DNA of 64,000 nt from Tetradesmus obliquus (Eukaryota; Chlorophyta; Chlorophyceae; Sphaeropleales; Scenedesmaceae). The stretch spans positions 4,464,001-4,528,000 of the forward strand of contig CP126198.1 in the NCBI GenBank assembly GCA_030272155.1, in the 5' to 3' direction. The notes beneath the pieces were generated by a model that was not told the origin of the DNA, searched no databases, and saw only the letters and a list, made by a program, of their open reading frames with translations. Both the position numbers and the translations under genes were made by a program. Shown in pieces: positions 1 through 11,181 of the stretch. Numbering within the stretch: position 1 is the first letter of the stretch; each line of letters opens with the position of its first letter.

Positions 1-1687
1 CGAGTGCGTGTGCCAGCGCTTGCGGAGGTATGTTTCCCGGGGTGTCGCCTTTGTGGAGTTATTCTTACCCTTTGTGCCTGGTATAACGGTGCTGTTTGGT
101 GGAAGCGGGCGGGAGGGGTGGGGCCTTGCTGCTGCACGTTATGGTAGATAGTGTGTTGGGGAAAAGCCGGGCATCCAGGCAGACGAGCGGCACAGGCTGT
201 GCTAGCATGGCGGGCACAGATGCCACATGTGGCGTCCGTGCTATGCTGCTGCTTGCTTGAGTGCGTATGCCTGCGGTTGTGGATTTATTCTTCCCGGGGT
301 GTCCGCCGTTGTGGAGTTAGTTTTACCCTTTGTGCCTGGTATAACGGTGCTGTTTGGTGGAAGCGGATGGGAGGGGTGGGGGCCTTGCTGCTGTGTTGTG
401 CAGCAATGTTACACAAACCGCCTCCGCAGGTCTCCGTGCGCAGTGGTCGTTGTAGTAGACTGTGTTGGTGTTAGGGGCTGCGGTAGTCAGCACACAGCTC
501 CGACCAACACTTCGGTCAAACGCTTACAGGCAATAGCGAACTCTCTGTCAGCAGCTGCATGCAGGCGGTGACGCTCATGCACGTTGTACGTACGTACTGT
601 CGAGTGGTTTCAAACCACGTCGCATTATAAGCAAGTCGCCCTGTCCTGCACTTGCCAGGTCATTGCCAATGGGATGGGCCATAGCACCATGCATTGTGTG
701 GTGTGTGCTGTTTGTCCACATCAGCATGCACGGTCAGCGATGTGGGTGGTTACGATTGCCCAACCAATGACGGAAGGACTGGGTACAAGTGCGCTAATCC
801 TCATAAGCGGAGCATCGGCTCGCTGGGCTTGTGCCTGAGGGAGGTTTCAATCCTCAAAGTATTGTATAGTATTGGATGATGACGATGCGGGTGCATAGCG
901 CTTGCAGGGGGGTTGCCATCCTCAACACATCATTGTATTGTATTGGATGATGATGCTGGTGCACAGTGCTTGGTTGCTTGCACTGCCGGCAGGTGCAGTG
1001 CACGCGCAGCGCCATGTAGGCTGTGATGGTGGTGCCACAGTAAGACGTTGAAACCACAGCGTTGGCATGCACCAGGCAAAGGGCGCCTGATGGCCCGCTC
1101 CGCACGCATATGCATGCACTACATATGGCTATCCAGGGGAGGATCTGTCAGGTCAAGAGTGCTTGTGATGGTTGTTGAGGGTGTAAGTCTAAGAATGCTT
1201 GTTACATTTGGTGTCAAGCAAAGACATCTGCAAAGTGCAATGCAAGGCCACCACCAGAGGATGGTTGTTGCGTGGTTGTCGCTGTGTGATCAGCCGGAGG
1301 GATTACGCCCCCGCCCCTCTTTGTGACAGGACATCTACCTTTGCGGCAGAACGACAAGAGTACGATGTCAAGTGCATTGATGTCATTGCTACCTGTGCAA
1401 GCTACGTTCATCAGCATGGTGTGAGCTCGATCTATCCAAGGTTAACCTTGGATTGGTCACCAGCAGACAAACGATCACCCCGGGGGTGTTGCAGCCAAAT
1501 TATGCTCTTTTTCCACAAGAAAATAACATTTCTTGGAGAAATACTTCATCAAACGCCGTGCTCAATACGCAAGTTTAGGATCGTGTTCCCTGTCGCAGTG
1601 CGCCTTCACGCTGAGCTTGACGCAACAGCATCGGCCCTGCTCCGCGATAGTCTGTGTTTTTGAGCCACGAACCATGCAGAATTCTCA
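1..1687. other. Gene-poor 5' flank with tandem repeats
   Basis: I see no convincing coding exon here. The stretch holds a direct repeat (about 3-140 and 259-397), a second short duplication at about 840-960 (each copy contains GTATTGGATGATGA), and a TGTAA motif at 1182-1186 in a segment that recurs after the next gene. It may be the 3' flank of a gene lying before the window plus the promoter of the glycosyltransferase gene at 1688. Confidence 0.4.
3..397. repeat. Two-copy direct repeat, period about 256 bp
   Basis: Positions about 3-140 and 259-397 share long near-identical blocks, including TTTGTGCCTGGTATAACGG and GCTGTTTGGTGGAAGCGG. The copies differ by scattered substitutions and small indels, so this is an aged duplication and not an assembly echo. 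Function unknown. Confidence 0.8.
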
Positions 1688-3406
1688 ATGTTGAACAGCC
1701 ACGAGAAGCCTGCCCAGCGCAGCATCTTATTAGGCCCACTTGGTGCAGTGCTTGTTGGTGCTGTGCTGCTGGTATTCGTTGTGCTACAGGAGATAGGTTT
1801 GCTGCAGCAGGCGCTACAGCCCCTACAAGTCAGAACGGCAGCAGATCAAGCCCCTTGGCTCCCTCCTACACAACCATTAGCCAGAATCAAAGCAGCTCTA
1901 GGCAGGGCAGCAGCACATCCAGGCTGCAACAGTAGCAGCAGGCCTGAAGGCGCTGCAGCTGCAGTTGCTGCTGCAGCTGGCGCTAGCAGCTTCAGCAAAC
2001 CCGGCAGCATAGGCTCCTGCAGCCACAGCACAACCTCCAGCTTCCCTTTTGTAGGAAATGACATCTTCTTCGATTACGCCCACCAGATTTTCAGCCCTGG
2101 CAGCAGCTTAAATCTGACAGGGCCCAGCATACTGTTTTTACATCCCCCAGATGTGCCTGCCTTTGCAGCTGTGGTGGGCCAGCTGCAGCACAGAGTGGTG
2201 CTGGTTTCAAATTCAAATCATGACGAGTGCCTGCCTTGGGCACATGGAGATAATGCTGGCAGCTGGCGGCCTCATGTGGATGCCATCCTCAACAGTAGCA
2301 TGGTGGTGTCATGGTGGGTGCTTTTGAGGGGCCATGCGGCATATGTCAAGACATCTGTCACAATGCAATGCGCTTAGCAGGTGTAAGCGTTTGCTAGCCG
2401 GCCGCCTCATGCCAGCCCCATGCCAGCAATAGCTGTGTGTGCCGCAGCCGCGGTGTCATCTGCCGTCCAGCAGCTTGCCAACTGCAGCGGCTGCAAGGTT
2501 TGAACGTCGTGTGAGCTTTTACAACATGCAGCTATAGCACTGTGCCTGCGGGACACGCCACGCACCCTGCATCCCCGTACATCGGCTCTGCACTGCATTG
2601 TTGGTGCTGATATGCCCGTATGAAGCTGCAGACTTGCAAGATACCAGCTCCTTCTCTGTCTGCACCTGCCTGCATGCAGGTGGGGCCCCAATGTGGTTAT
2701 GGCCCATCCCAAGCTCAAACACCTCCCCTTAGGACCCAAGTGGAACTGGAGGATACCAGCACACCATGCAGAGGACGAAAACAAGGACAAACTGTTAACA
2801 GTGTTCAGCAAGTGGGTGCGGGACCCAGCAGCCAACTTCAAAGTGCCAAAGGCAAACCTGCTGTTTGTAAAGATGACTGAAGGGTCATCTGACAATGCAG
2901 TGTGGGGTCCTAGCAGGGGTAAGCGGCGCAAGCCAGTAGCAGCAGCCAAGGCACTATTCAAAAAAGCTTCTGAGCCTCAGCAAAATGTCACTTTGTTGCA
3001 GCCGTCGCAGCGAGCGTGTGCAGCTGCAGCTGGATCTGGGGAATTTGAGCATGTGTGGCGAGTGGAGGAGTACTTGCAAACAATGCGGCAGTACAAGTTT
3101 GTGCTGTCGCCTGTTGGGAATGGTGTTGACACACATCGGACATGGGAAGCTTTGCTTGCAGGAAGCACTCCCATTGTTGAGTCATCTGTGCGTGACAGCA
3201 TGTATGAGGATCTGCCAGTGCTGATAGTCAAGTCGTGGAATGATCTTAGCTTGCCGCTGCTGCAGGGTGCTTATGCCAATTTGACTGCTGCTGGCAGGAG
3301 GTACCGGTGGGAGAAGCTATTTGCACCATACTATCTGCAGCAGCTGACAGTGGACCTGCTGCAGAGCTACATGTCTGACTCACGACCACGCGTTTCAACC
3401 GATTGA
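1688..3406 (+). CDS. Exostosin/GT47-like glycosyltransferase, type II membrane protein
   Basis: Two exons, 1688-2313 and 2680-3406, joined by a phase-2 intron (GTGGGT...CATGCAG), give 450 residues. An N-terminal hydrophobic segment (about residues 13-33) after a short polar start is a typical Golgi signal anchor, followed by an Ala/Ser/Gln-rich stem. The diagnostic part is about residues 346-378: YKFVLSPVGNG followed by DTHRTWEALLAGSTPIV, the nucleotide-sugar-binding signature of exostosin/GT47 and related enzymes (basic His-Arg, then acidic Glu, then a Gly-Ser-x-Pro-Ile-Val turn). By family, it should transfer a sugar from a nucleotide donor to a glycoprotein or cell-wall glycan in the Golgi; donor and acceptor cannot be told. 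The start is the first ATG directly before the anchor. A TGTAA polyadenylation motif lies 170 bases after the stop. No splice-junction echoes are seen here. Confidence 0.78.
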
Positions 3407-3575
3407 GCAGTTGTTGTCTGCATCACCATGATGGCATTCCTTTCTTGTTGTTGGTGCTGGTTACACAACGGCACGCAGGGAGCAAAAAATGCCCATCTGT
3501 ATGCATGCATGCAGCTGTGGTTGAGTCACCCGCTTTAGTGCAAATTCTGTCTTGGCATAATGCTCACCCTTACGG

Positions 3576-3580
3576 TGTAA
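3576..3580 (+). promoter_or_regulatory. TGTAA polyadenylation motif (GT47-like gene)
   Basis: TGTAA is the usual poly(A) signal in chlorophyte algae. It stands about 170 bases past the stop of the glycosyltransferase, a reasonable 3' UTR length. Confidence 0.5.
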
Positions 3581-5140
3581 GCATAAGAAGCTTGTTACAG
3601 TTGGTGCCAGCGAACGTTGGCATCCGTCTTATATGATCAGATTAATTGTACTTGCTGCCTCAGAGGGCGTCTGCACTGTGTACATCAGCACTCAAAAGCC
3701 CACACTGTGGTGCAAGCAATCGCCACAAGCGTCGCTTGACCAACTGCCTAGTCTGCATGCTGCAACAAAGCCGCGGATGAAACAAGTCCGCCAACAGTAC
3801 GGCATAGCAAGGATGCTCTGCTGCATGGGCGCAGAACAACACGCTCACACAGGCGCCGCATGCGCACACCCATTCCCATGCAACATCATGCTGCACCCTC
3901 CAGAAGCACCACTGGTGGGGCGCAGCTACCGCACATGACACACCTCTGACAATCTGATCTTGAAAAAAACCCGTCCCGCGACAACCCGCAACTGCTCTCG
4001 CAAGGCATGTCACCGTGATGCCGGCTGTAAGTTGGGTGGCGACGCCGCATGCCGCAGGCACAACAGCCTCCCTGACGCCTGCTGTGGCTAAACCCCGACA
4101 AAACCCTGACAAACAAAACCCTGAAAATCAGCACATGCAAACCCTGGCGCTGGCACAGGGATGCTGATAACAGCAGATGCTACATACGTCAAGTGGCAGG
4201 ATATCGTAGTCTGTGGTGGCTGGTTTGCGTATCTTGTGATACTATTGCTTAGTAAGCAGCTGTTACTGTAACACATTGATTCAATGAAGCAAGTCAAAGC
4301 AAAACATCTTGCATACTTGTTGACTGCCAGCTGGCTGCAGCTGGATTCTCCCCACCCCATGTCTTTCACTTGCGCAAAAACAAACAGCACAGCACATGTA
4401 CACGGTCCAATGCCTCAAGGCAACCAGACCTCCTTTCTCGCCCACTCTACCAAAAAGTGGGTTTCCCAGACCGTGCAACCACCTAAAAAGAAAGCACCAT
4501 CCCATAACAGCAGCAGTTTTGGAGCACAATCTACTGCAGCGGGCGCGCGGCTCACCTGCGCCAGCTACTAGCATACAAACCCCAGGTACCAGCCTATAGC
4601 TATCTTGGAGTCTTGAGTTGCGCTGACGCAGACTAGGCATGGCTGCCGCGTGACGCACAGCAGTGACGCCGGACAACCCAAGCACAAGAAGCAGATGCGG
4701 TTGCGCTTGAGACTGCGCAGCTGTAGGAGTGAACATGATGCATGCGGTTGCTGATTCAATCTATTGTGCAGCTTGGTGTTGCTGTCACTGCCTTGGCACA
4801 CAGTCCAGTGTAGCCGTCGGCTGAGCTGGTCATGGATTCAGTAAACAGGCTTCAGCTGACCCCTTTTTAGACAAAACTTTTTGCGTTCCGCCGCCAGTTC
4901 CCGCCCAAGAGATAAGCCCGCTGGCTCAGCTGGTCATGAAAACTGGCTTCTCCTTACCACTGCTTAGACTAACGTCTTGTGTTTCACCTCCTTCTCTCTG
5001 CCCAAGTGATAAAATGAAACGAATGTTGCAGTATCGACGCACCAGAATCGGCACATCAGCTTGTGTTCTGCTGTCACTCCTGCCCCAAGAGTTGTTGATG
5101 AAGCAGATCTGGCACTGCCGCCGCAGCACGCGCACCAGGT
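3581..5140. other. Intergenic, no gene recognised
   Basis: Open frames on both strands are short, rich in Cys/His/Ser and lack matched splice sites or domain motifs. A small ACCCTGACAAAC-type repetition occurs near 4090-4130. The right end is the 3' flank of the reverse-strand gene at 5141. Confidence 0.4.
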
Positions 5141-6363
5141 TCAGCTGTAGTTTGGCGTGTCGATGCGCTTGCTGCGTGCAGAAGCGGCCTTCATCTGCGG
5201 CGCAGGCATGCCCTCAGGTGTCTGTGGCTCCTCTGCGGAAGCATCGCCGATGAAAAAGGCGCATCCATACAGCAGGAGGTCCACTGTGTTTGATGTGGTG
5301 CTCATTGCCTGCTGCGGCTGTCCTTGCCAGCCCAATGTTGTTGTGATGATGGCCTGCAGTTGGAGCAAAGCAAGCATGCAGGTTACATAAGTATAACATA
5401 CACCATGTAAGCCGCATGTGGGAGTGAACATACGAGAACTGAGGAGCTGGCGAGCTTATGACCAGCCTCGTATTTCACAGCATTGTATAACCTAACAAGC
5501 GACTCCGCCAACACCGGCAGCCCTGCCTAGCTAGCTACATGGCTGTCGCGCGTGGCTGCATATTGCATGCCATGCCATGAAGGTGATCGGGCATATACGT
5601 TTGATTTGTTCAGGGTGCCTTCCCAGGTGCACCGCTGCTGCAGTCCCAACTTGAGCAAGCCACTGCAAACACAGACGCCTACTTCTGGGATGCAGCATGC
5701 CATATCATATCAACGTGTAGCATGTACATTGTCTAGTTGCTGCTACTGTTGCATCATGCAGCACAGCCTCACCTTTGGCGTTTTGCCGCACATTGACCTC
5801 GGCAGATGCCTGAAGTATGCCACATAGCTCACGTCCCTGCTGTCCTGCAGCAGCTGCTGGCCGTCCTGCAAGAAGGCTGGCTGCTGCAGCTGTATCTGAT
5901 GCTGCTGCTGCTGCGGCTCTTCCTGCAGCAAGGCTGCAACTGCTGGCTGAGCCTGCAGCTGCTGCTGCAGCTGTATCTGCTGCTGCTGCTGCTGCTGTGA
6001 CTGGCCATGCACTGGCGCTTCTAGCTGCTGCTGGTCCAGCTCCACTCTGCATGGCTGCAGCACTATCTGCTGCCTGCTGCCTTTTTCGCCTGCTACATCT
6101 GCCTGGAACGACACAGCAGCGCTTGCAGGAACTTTTGAACTGCTGCTGCGTGTGAACCTGACTGTGAAAGGCAGCTTGATGAGGTTGTCTGTTGGCTCAG
6201 GGCAGGGGCCCTGTTGTGCTGCAGCGCCTGCTGGTAGCACTGGTATGAGCAGACGGTTTGACTTAACGCTGATGGCCGAGCTCCAAGCAGCAGCATTTGC
6301 ACCCAGCATCTGCCGCAGCTGCCTGCTGCTGCAGCACTGGAAGCTGCTGCTGGCAGCTAGCAT
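5141..6363 (-). CDS. Hypothetical Gln-rich protein, two exons
   Basis: Exons 6363-5773 and 5353-5141 are joined by a phase-0 intron with a strong AAG|GTGAGG donor and an AACTGCAG acceptor, giving 267 residues. The N-terminal half is structured-looking (ISVKSNRLLIPVLP, then DNLIKLPFTVRFTR), the middle is a long Gln/Leu tract encoded by CAG repeats, and the C-terminal part after DVSYVAYFRHLPR continues with a mixed segment including DLLLYGCAFFIGD. An in-frame stop lies just upstream of the ATG, supporting the start, although an upstream non-coding exon cannot be excluded. I do not recognise the family. Frame-preserving splice sites and non-repetitive sequence in both exons are the reasons to believe it is a gene. 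Confidence 0.55.
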
Positions 6364-8515
6364 AACTGATTACCAAAAGCAAACAGCAAGCAGCAGCGTT
6401 GTCAAAACATGGAAACGTGCAGATGTGGATGTTAGCAAAGAATGACACGGACATAATACGCTTCTGGTGGCAACGTCGCTCGACACACCAGTCAACCCAC
6501 AGCACTCACCCAGCACGGCAAATTTGCATTTGTGCGACCAACTCCTACTCCTGTTACTGCACATTTCAGTTTATGCTACGGAAGCGATAGATTGTTGGCG
6601 TTTGCACAGCTGTGCTGTTCAAACAGTCGATAGTGTACCGCATGAGTTCAACCCCTACACCTTGACATTGAGACCATATGCAGCAAAGCAACAGTATGTA
6701 TTTTCGTAGTCGGCATTGGAGTTCAGGTTCGCTGGCACTGCCAGGCAGAACCTCGTCTTTGACATCTTGAACGCCACACCGCGGCCACGCACGCGGCCCG
6801 CTGTACCGTAACAACCATTTGCTTCGCTCAGGCCTGTGGCCGCTGGTGATGCAGATATACTGCAAAGTCATTTAAACGAAGAATATCAGCAGTTGTACTT
6901 GCGGTTTCTGGGCCAGCGGACTGACTGCACCCCAAAACACACACGTGGCGCACACACTGCTAGTGTTGCGCGGGAATGCAGTGCAGGAGCATGCCACATG
7001 GATTGCCTGACTTTTGAGATGGTGCTTCAGGCTGAGCGGCTGTACGTGTTCACCTTGCAGCCTGCTGATTGGGTGGGTGACACCGCCACCCGCCTGGCGG
7101 ATGGCCATTGCTGCTTGGGGTTTACAGTTGCTGCGCCGAGCTCCGTGACACTCATCATCATCATGTTACCCATCAAGCCATAAGCTCCGTGACACTGACA
7201 GTGTAGACACTTACTTTCTCACCTTGTTAAATAGTCTTGCAGAATTCTTTTATCTGGTACTCAACTTTATGCGGTGGCTCGCTTGCAGCTCCTTGCTCAT
7301 CTCATCATCATCAGCTCCTTGCTCATCTGTCCAATACAGATTCAGCAGCTCCGAGCCAAGGCAAATGTACTGTCTTACACTGCCAAGCAAGCTTGCAAGT
7401 TCTAACATTTGATACACAACTTGATGCGGTAGCTCAACAACAGCACCATCCTCATTGTCCGATGCAGCGTCAGCAGCAGCTCCAGGCAAACAGGCAGCTG
7501 CTTCATGTCAGCTGCAGAACAACCAGTGATACAGGTCACCGGGTTGTTGCTGCAGCTGTAGATGCACACATCAGCCTGCTGCACAGCCAAAAGAACACCG
7601 CAACAGCCGCACGCCTCGAACAACGCTACGCAACTTGCTGCTCTTCAGCTTGGCATGAACCGCAACAATGACGAGCAACATACTCAGCATGTGCATGTGC
7701 ATGCACGGTTCTTGGCAGCGCTGTCATGGGGTTCTGCTGGTGCCGAGCACTACATGCAATCAATCGATGCAGCACAACGCACCATACAGCTTGCATTGCA
7801 TGTGCGCAGCACAGTGCAGATGCTGCAAAAGTACAGAGTGCAGGCAAGCCGACAATTCAGCAGAAGCTGTACGCTGCAGCAACAAGCACCACAGTCTCTG
7901 CACACATTCACGCGCAGCGTCCGGACAACCACGAAACATGCACAACAAACAGCACTATTCACCAAGCAGCAGGGCAAGAGAGGGCGCGCACAGATGCACG
8001 CGCGCAGCGCGGCAGCATGCATTGCTCAAAAGATCCCAGGTCAGCGACGCAGCCAACCGCTACAATCCACGCGAAACAATGATGTTTTGCAAGATGAGCC
8101 CCATGTGCAATCGATCAAGCAAGTACACCATGACAGCGCTGAGCAACCAAGCAGCAGCACGTGTCCTGCAGCACGCTGGGCAGACCAGCAACGCACCTGC
8201 CCGCCAACCCACCAACATGGCTGCAACACCCACAAGTACACAAACCTGCATAACTATCAAATATGTACCTGCATATGTGATCCAAAAACAACCCCTCTGT
8301 CAAGGTCCGATTGTGCACCAAGCAAAACCTGCGCTGCTTCCAGCAACCTTTAGGTGCATCAGGCGCAGCGCATGCAGCTGTCAGCGAGCAGCTGCGCATG
8401 CCAATGCACTGCTTAGGTCGCACATGACTTGCACGAAAACCAGCTGCAGAACTGCCAACACCCGCTGCACCGCAGCATCCGGCCCCCAACCACCCACAAA
8501 TCTCAGCACACCCCC
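6364..8515. other. Intergenic / probable caprin 3' UTR
   Basis: The nearest TGTAA on the reverse strand downstream of the caprin-like gene is at 7379-7375, so much of 7380-8515 may be its long 3' UTR. Around 7250-7490 the reverse strand shows a short coding-like stretch (VVELPHQVVYQMLELASLLG followed by GTAAGA) whose terminal part is duplicated, plus isolated coding-like words near 6720-6800. I could not join these into a gene. A CATCATCATGTTACCCATCAAGCCAT element occurs at about 7152-7182 and recurs elsewhere. Confidence 0.35.
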
Positions 8516-9788
8516 TCAGCTCGCAGCCATCGGCCCGTTTGCCACGCCAGGCATCCGTCCCGGGCCCCCACGCCCCGGCCCGCCAAACCCACCCCTAGGG
8601 GGGCCACCGCCACCCCTCGGACCCCCATAGCCGCCCCTGCTGCTGCTGCTGCCACCCCAGTTGCCACCCTCCCCTCCAGCCCTCGGCCCTCCATAGCCGC
8701 TGCCGCCGCCCTGTGGCGGCCCCTGGCCCTGTCCCTGCGGGCCGGGGCCTCCCCGGGACACACCCTGAGAGGGTCCCTGTCCCTGGCCCTGTGGTCCGTC
8801 CCGCTGTGGGCCGCCCATTGGGCCGCCGCCGCCACCGCCGGGCCGGCCGCTGCTGCCTGGGCCGTCCCTGCTGCTGTTGTTGCCGGAGAAGCCGCCGCCC
8901 CTGGCGCCACCTGGAGGGTCCCTGTAGCGGCCCCTGCGAAGAATGACAAAAGCAGAAGAGAAAGCAGAAATGACAGGTAACACAGATGCAGTGCATGAGG
9001 AAGGTGTGGTGAGGAGAAACAGCACAGCAGAAGGCAAAGGAGGGTTGCTGCGAACTGAAGCCTGCCTGGCTGCCACCACCTTTGCAGGAACGGGGTAAGG
9101 TTAAGCACACGTCGGGCAGGATATATACTGCTGCAAAAGGTGTGTCCCCAAAATGATGTCCGTCGATTGCACACCAACGCAAACGCTGCCAGCCAGTTGC
9201 CAGACAGCTTGACGCACTGCAGGTGCTGACATTGTCACACAGCAAAACCACGCGCACTGTCCTGCACACAACACCTGCTGCCTGCTTGCAGTTGTAGCAA
9301 AGCACAGAAGAACACACAACCATATAGGATGTACTAATAGGTTGCGTGCATGCAACTGATTGTACTGTTGTTTTCTGAACAAACCCAGCACCTCACCTGC
9401 CGCTGGTTGTTGGCACAGCAATGTACTGCCGAGCCTGCTGGGACTGCCCAGGAGCACCGCCAGCTGCAGCACCACCTGCTGCTGCTGCTGCTGGGGCACC
9501 CGGCGCCCCACTGCCTGCTGCTGCAGGGGCAGGAGCCCGCTGCTGCTGCACATACTGCGCTGCTGCTGCTGCTGCTGCTGCTGCTGCAGGCCCCGCTGCT
9601 GCTGGCGCGTTGCGCTGCTGGTACACGCCCTGCTGCTGCTGCGGTGGCTGCTGTGCTGCTGGCGCTGCTGCTGCTGGTGCAGGTGCCGCTGCTGGCGCTG
9701 CTGCTGCTGGCGCGTTGCGGTAGCTGCTGTGTGGCTGCTGGTAGTAGCTGCTGGGCTGCTGCTGCGGGGCCGGGTAGCCGGGAGCAGG

Positions 9789-9821
<33 letters not shown>

Positions 9822-11149
9822 AGGGGGCGCAGCTGGTGCCTGCTGCTGCTGCTGCTGCATGGGTGGCGTGCCTGGCTTGCTGGGCTCTGGTGCTGCTGCT
9901 GCTGCTGCTGGTGAGGCATGGCGCATGAAGAGTGACTGCTCCAGGTCACTGACAGTCAGCGGCACGCCAGCTGCAGCGGCAGCAGTACAAACGCACACAG
10001 GAACAAAAGCAGCAGAGTCATGGGCAGAGCATTAGCGCTCCAATCTATCAAGAGCCTTGCACATGTGGCCTTGTTGTTGCTGCTAGCATCAATGCGCTGG
10101 GCAGGACAGGGCTATGCAAACATTGTCAAGCCACAATTCAAGCACGGCAGCACAACATAGGAGCACAGGCCTTGTTGTTGCTGCTAGCATCAATGCGCTG
10201 GGCAGGACAGGGCTATGCAAACATTGTCAAGCCGCAATTCAAGCACAGCAGCACACTCACCAGGCTTGGGCCCACCTGCTGCTGCTGCTGCTGCAGGCGC
10301 TGGCACAGCCGCCGGCGGCTGCCCTGCAGGCGCGCCTCCTGCTGCTGCTGCTGGCGGCGGCACTGCAGCAGGGTGTGGGGGCCCCCGTGGCTGCTGCTGG
10401 CCAGCTGCTGCTGCAGGGGGTGGTCCTGGAGGCACCACCTGCCCCGCTGCTGCTGCTGCAGGTGGCGGCACAGCCACAGCAGCAGGCGGCACTCCTGCTG
10501 CTGCTGCTGCAGGCGGCGCCAGGTGCATTGGGTGCGGCGGCGGCGGGTGCCCGTGCGGCCCTGCTGCTGCTGCTGCAGGCCCTGGCGCTGCTGCTGCTGC
10601 TGCTGGGGGTGCCATGTGGGGGTGTGGTGGGTGGCCATGTGCCATGTGAGGTGGTGGGGCCAGTGGCATGGCTGGCATCAGTGCAATCTCTGGAGTGAGG
10701 CCCATGAACTTGGACGCCAGCAGGGCAGTGAGGTTCTTGCGCACCAGGCCGACTGAGGAAGGAGACGCAGCAGCAGCAGCAGCAGCAGCAGCAGCGGCAG
10801 CGGCGGGGCAACAAGGGTGAGTGCAATCTCTGGGGTGAGGCCCTTGAATTTGGAGGCCAGCAGTGCAGTGAGGTTCTTGCGCACCAGGACGACTGGGGAA
10901 GGAGATGCAGCAGCAGCAGCAGCGGCGGCAGCGGCGGGGCAAAAAGGGTAAGTTCTAGCTCTGGAGTGAGGCCCATGAACTTGGAGGCCAGCAGCGCAGT
11001 GAGGTTCTTGCGCACCAGGACGACCGGAAAAAGGCAGCAGCAGCAGCAGCAGCGGCGGTGGCAGGGCAAAAAACGTCAGTGCAATCTCAGGGGTGAGGGC
11101 CATGAACTTGGAGGCCAGCAGGGCAGTGAGGTTCTTGCGCATCAGGCCG

Positions 11150-11181
<32 letters not shown>

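Noticed and set aside
7250..7490. Reverse-strand coding-like stretch with a GTAAGA donor
   Set aside because: No partner exon could be found on either side and it lies where the caprin 3' UTR should run. Left as unexplained sequence.
9350..9928. Forward 192-codon poly-Leu/Ala frame
   Set aside because: Antisense to the CAG/CTG-rich exon 6 of the caprin-like gene. Open only because of the trinucleotide repeat.
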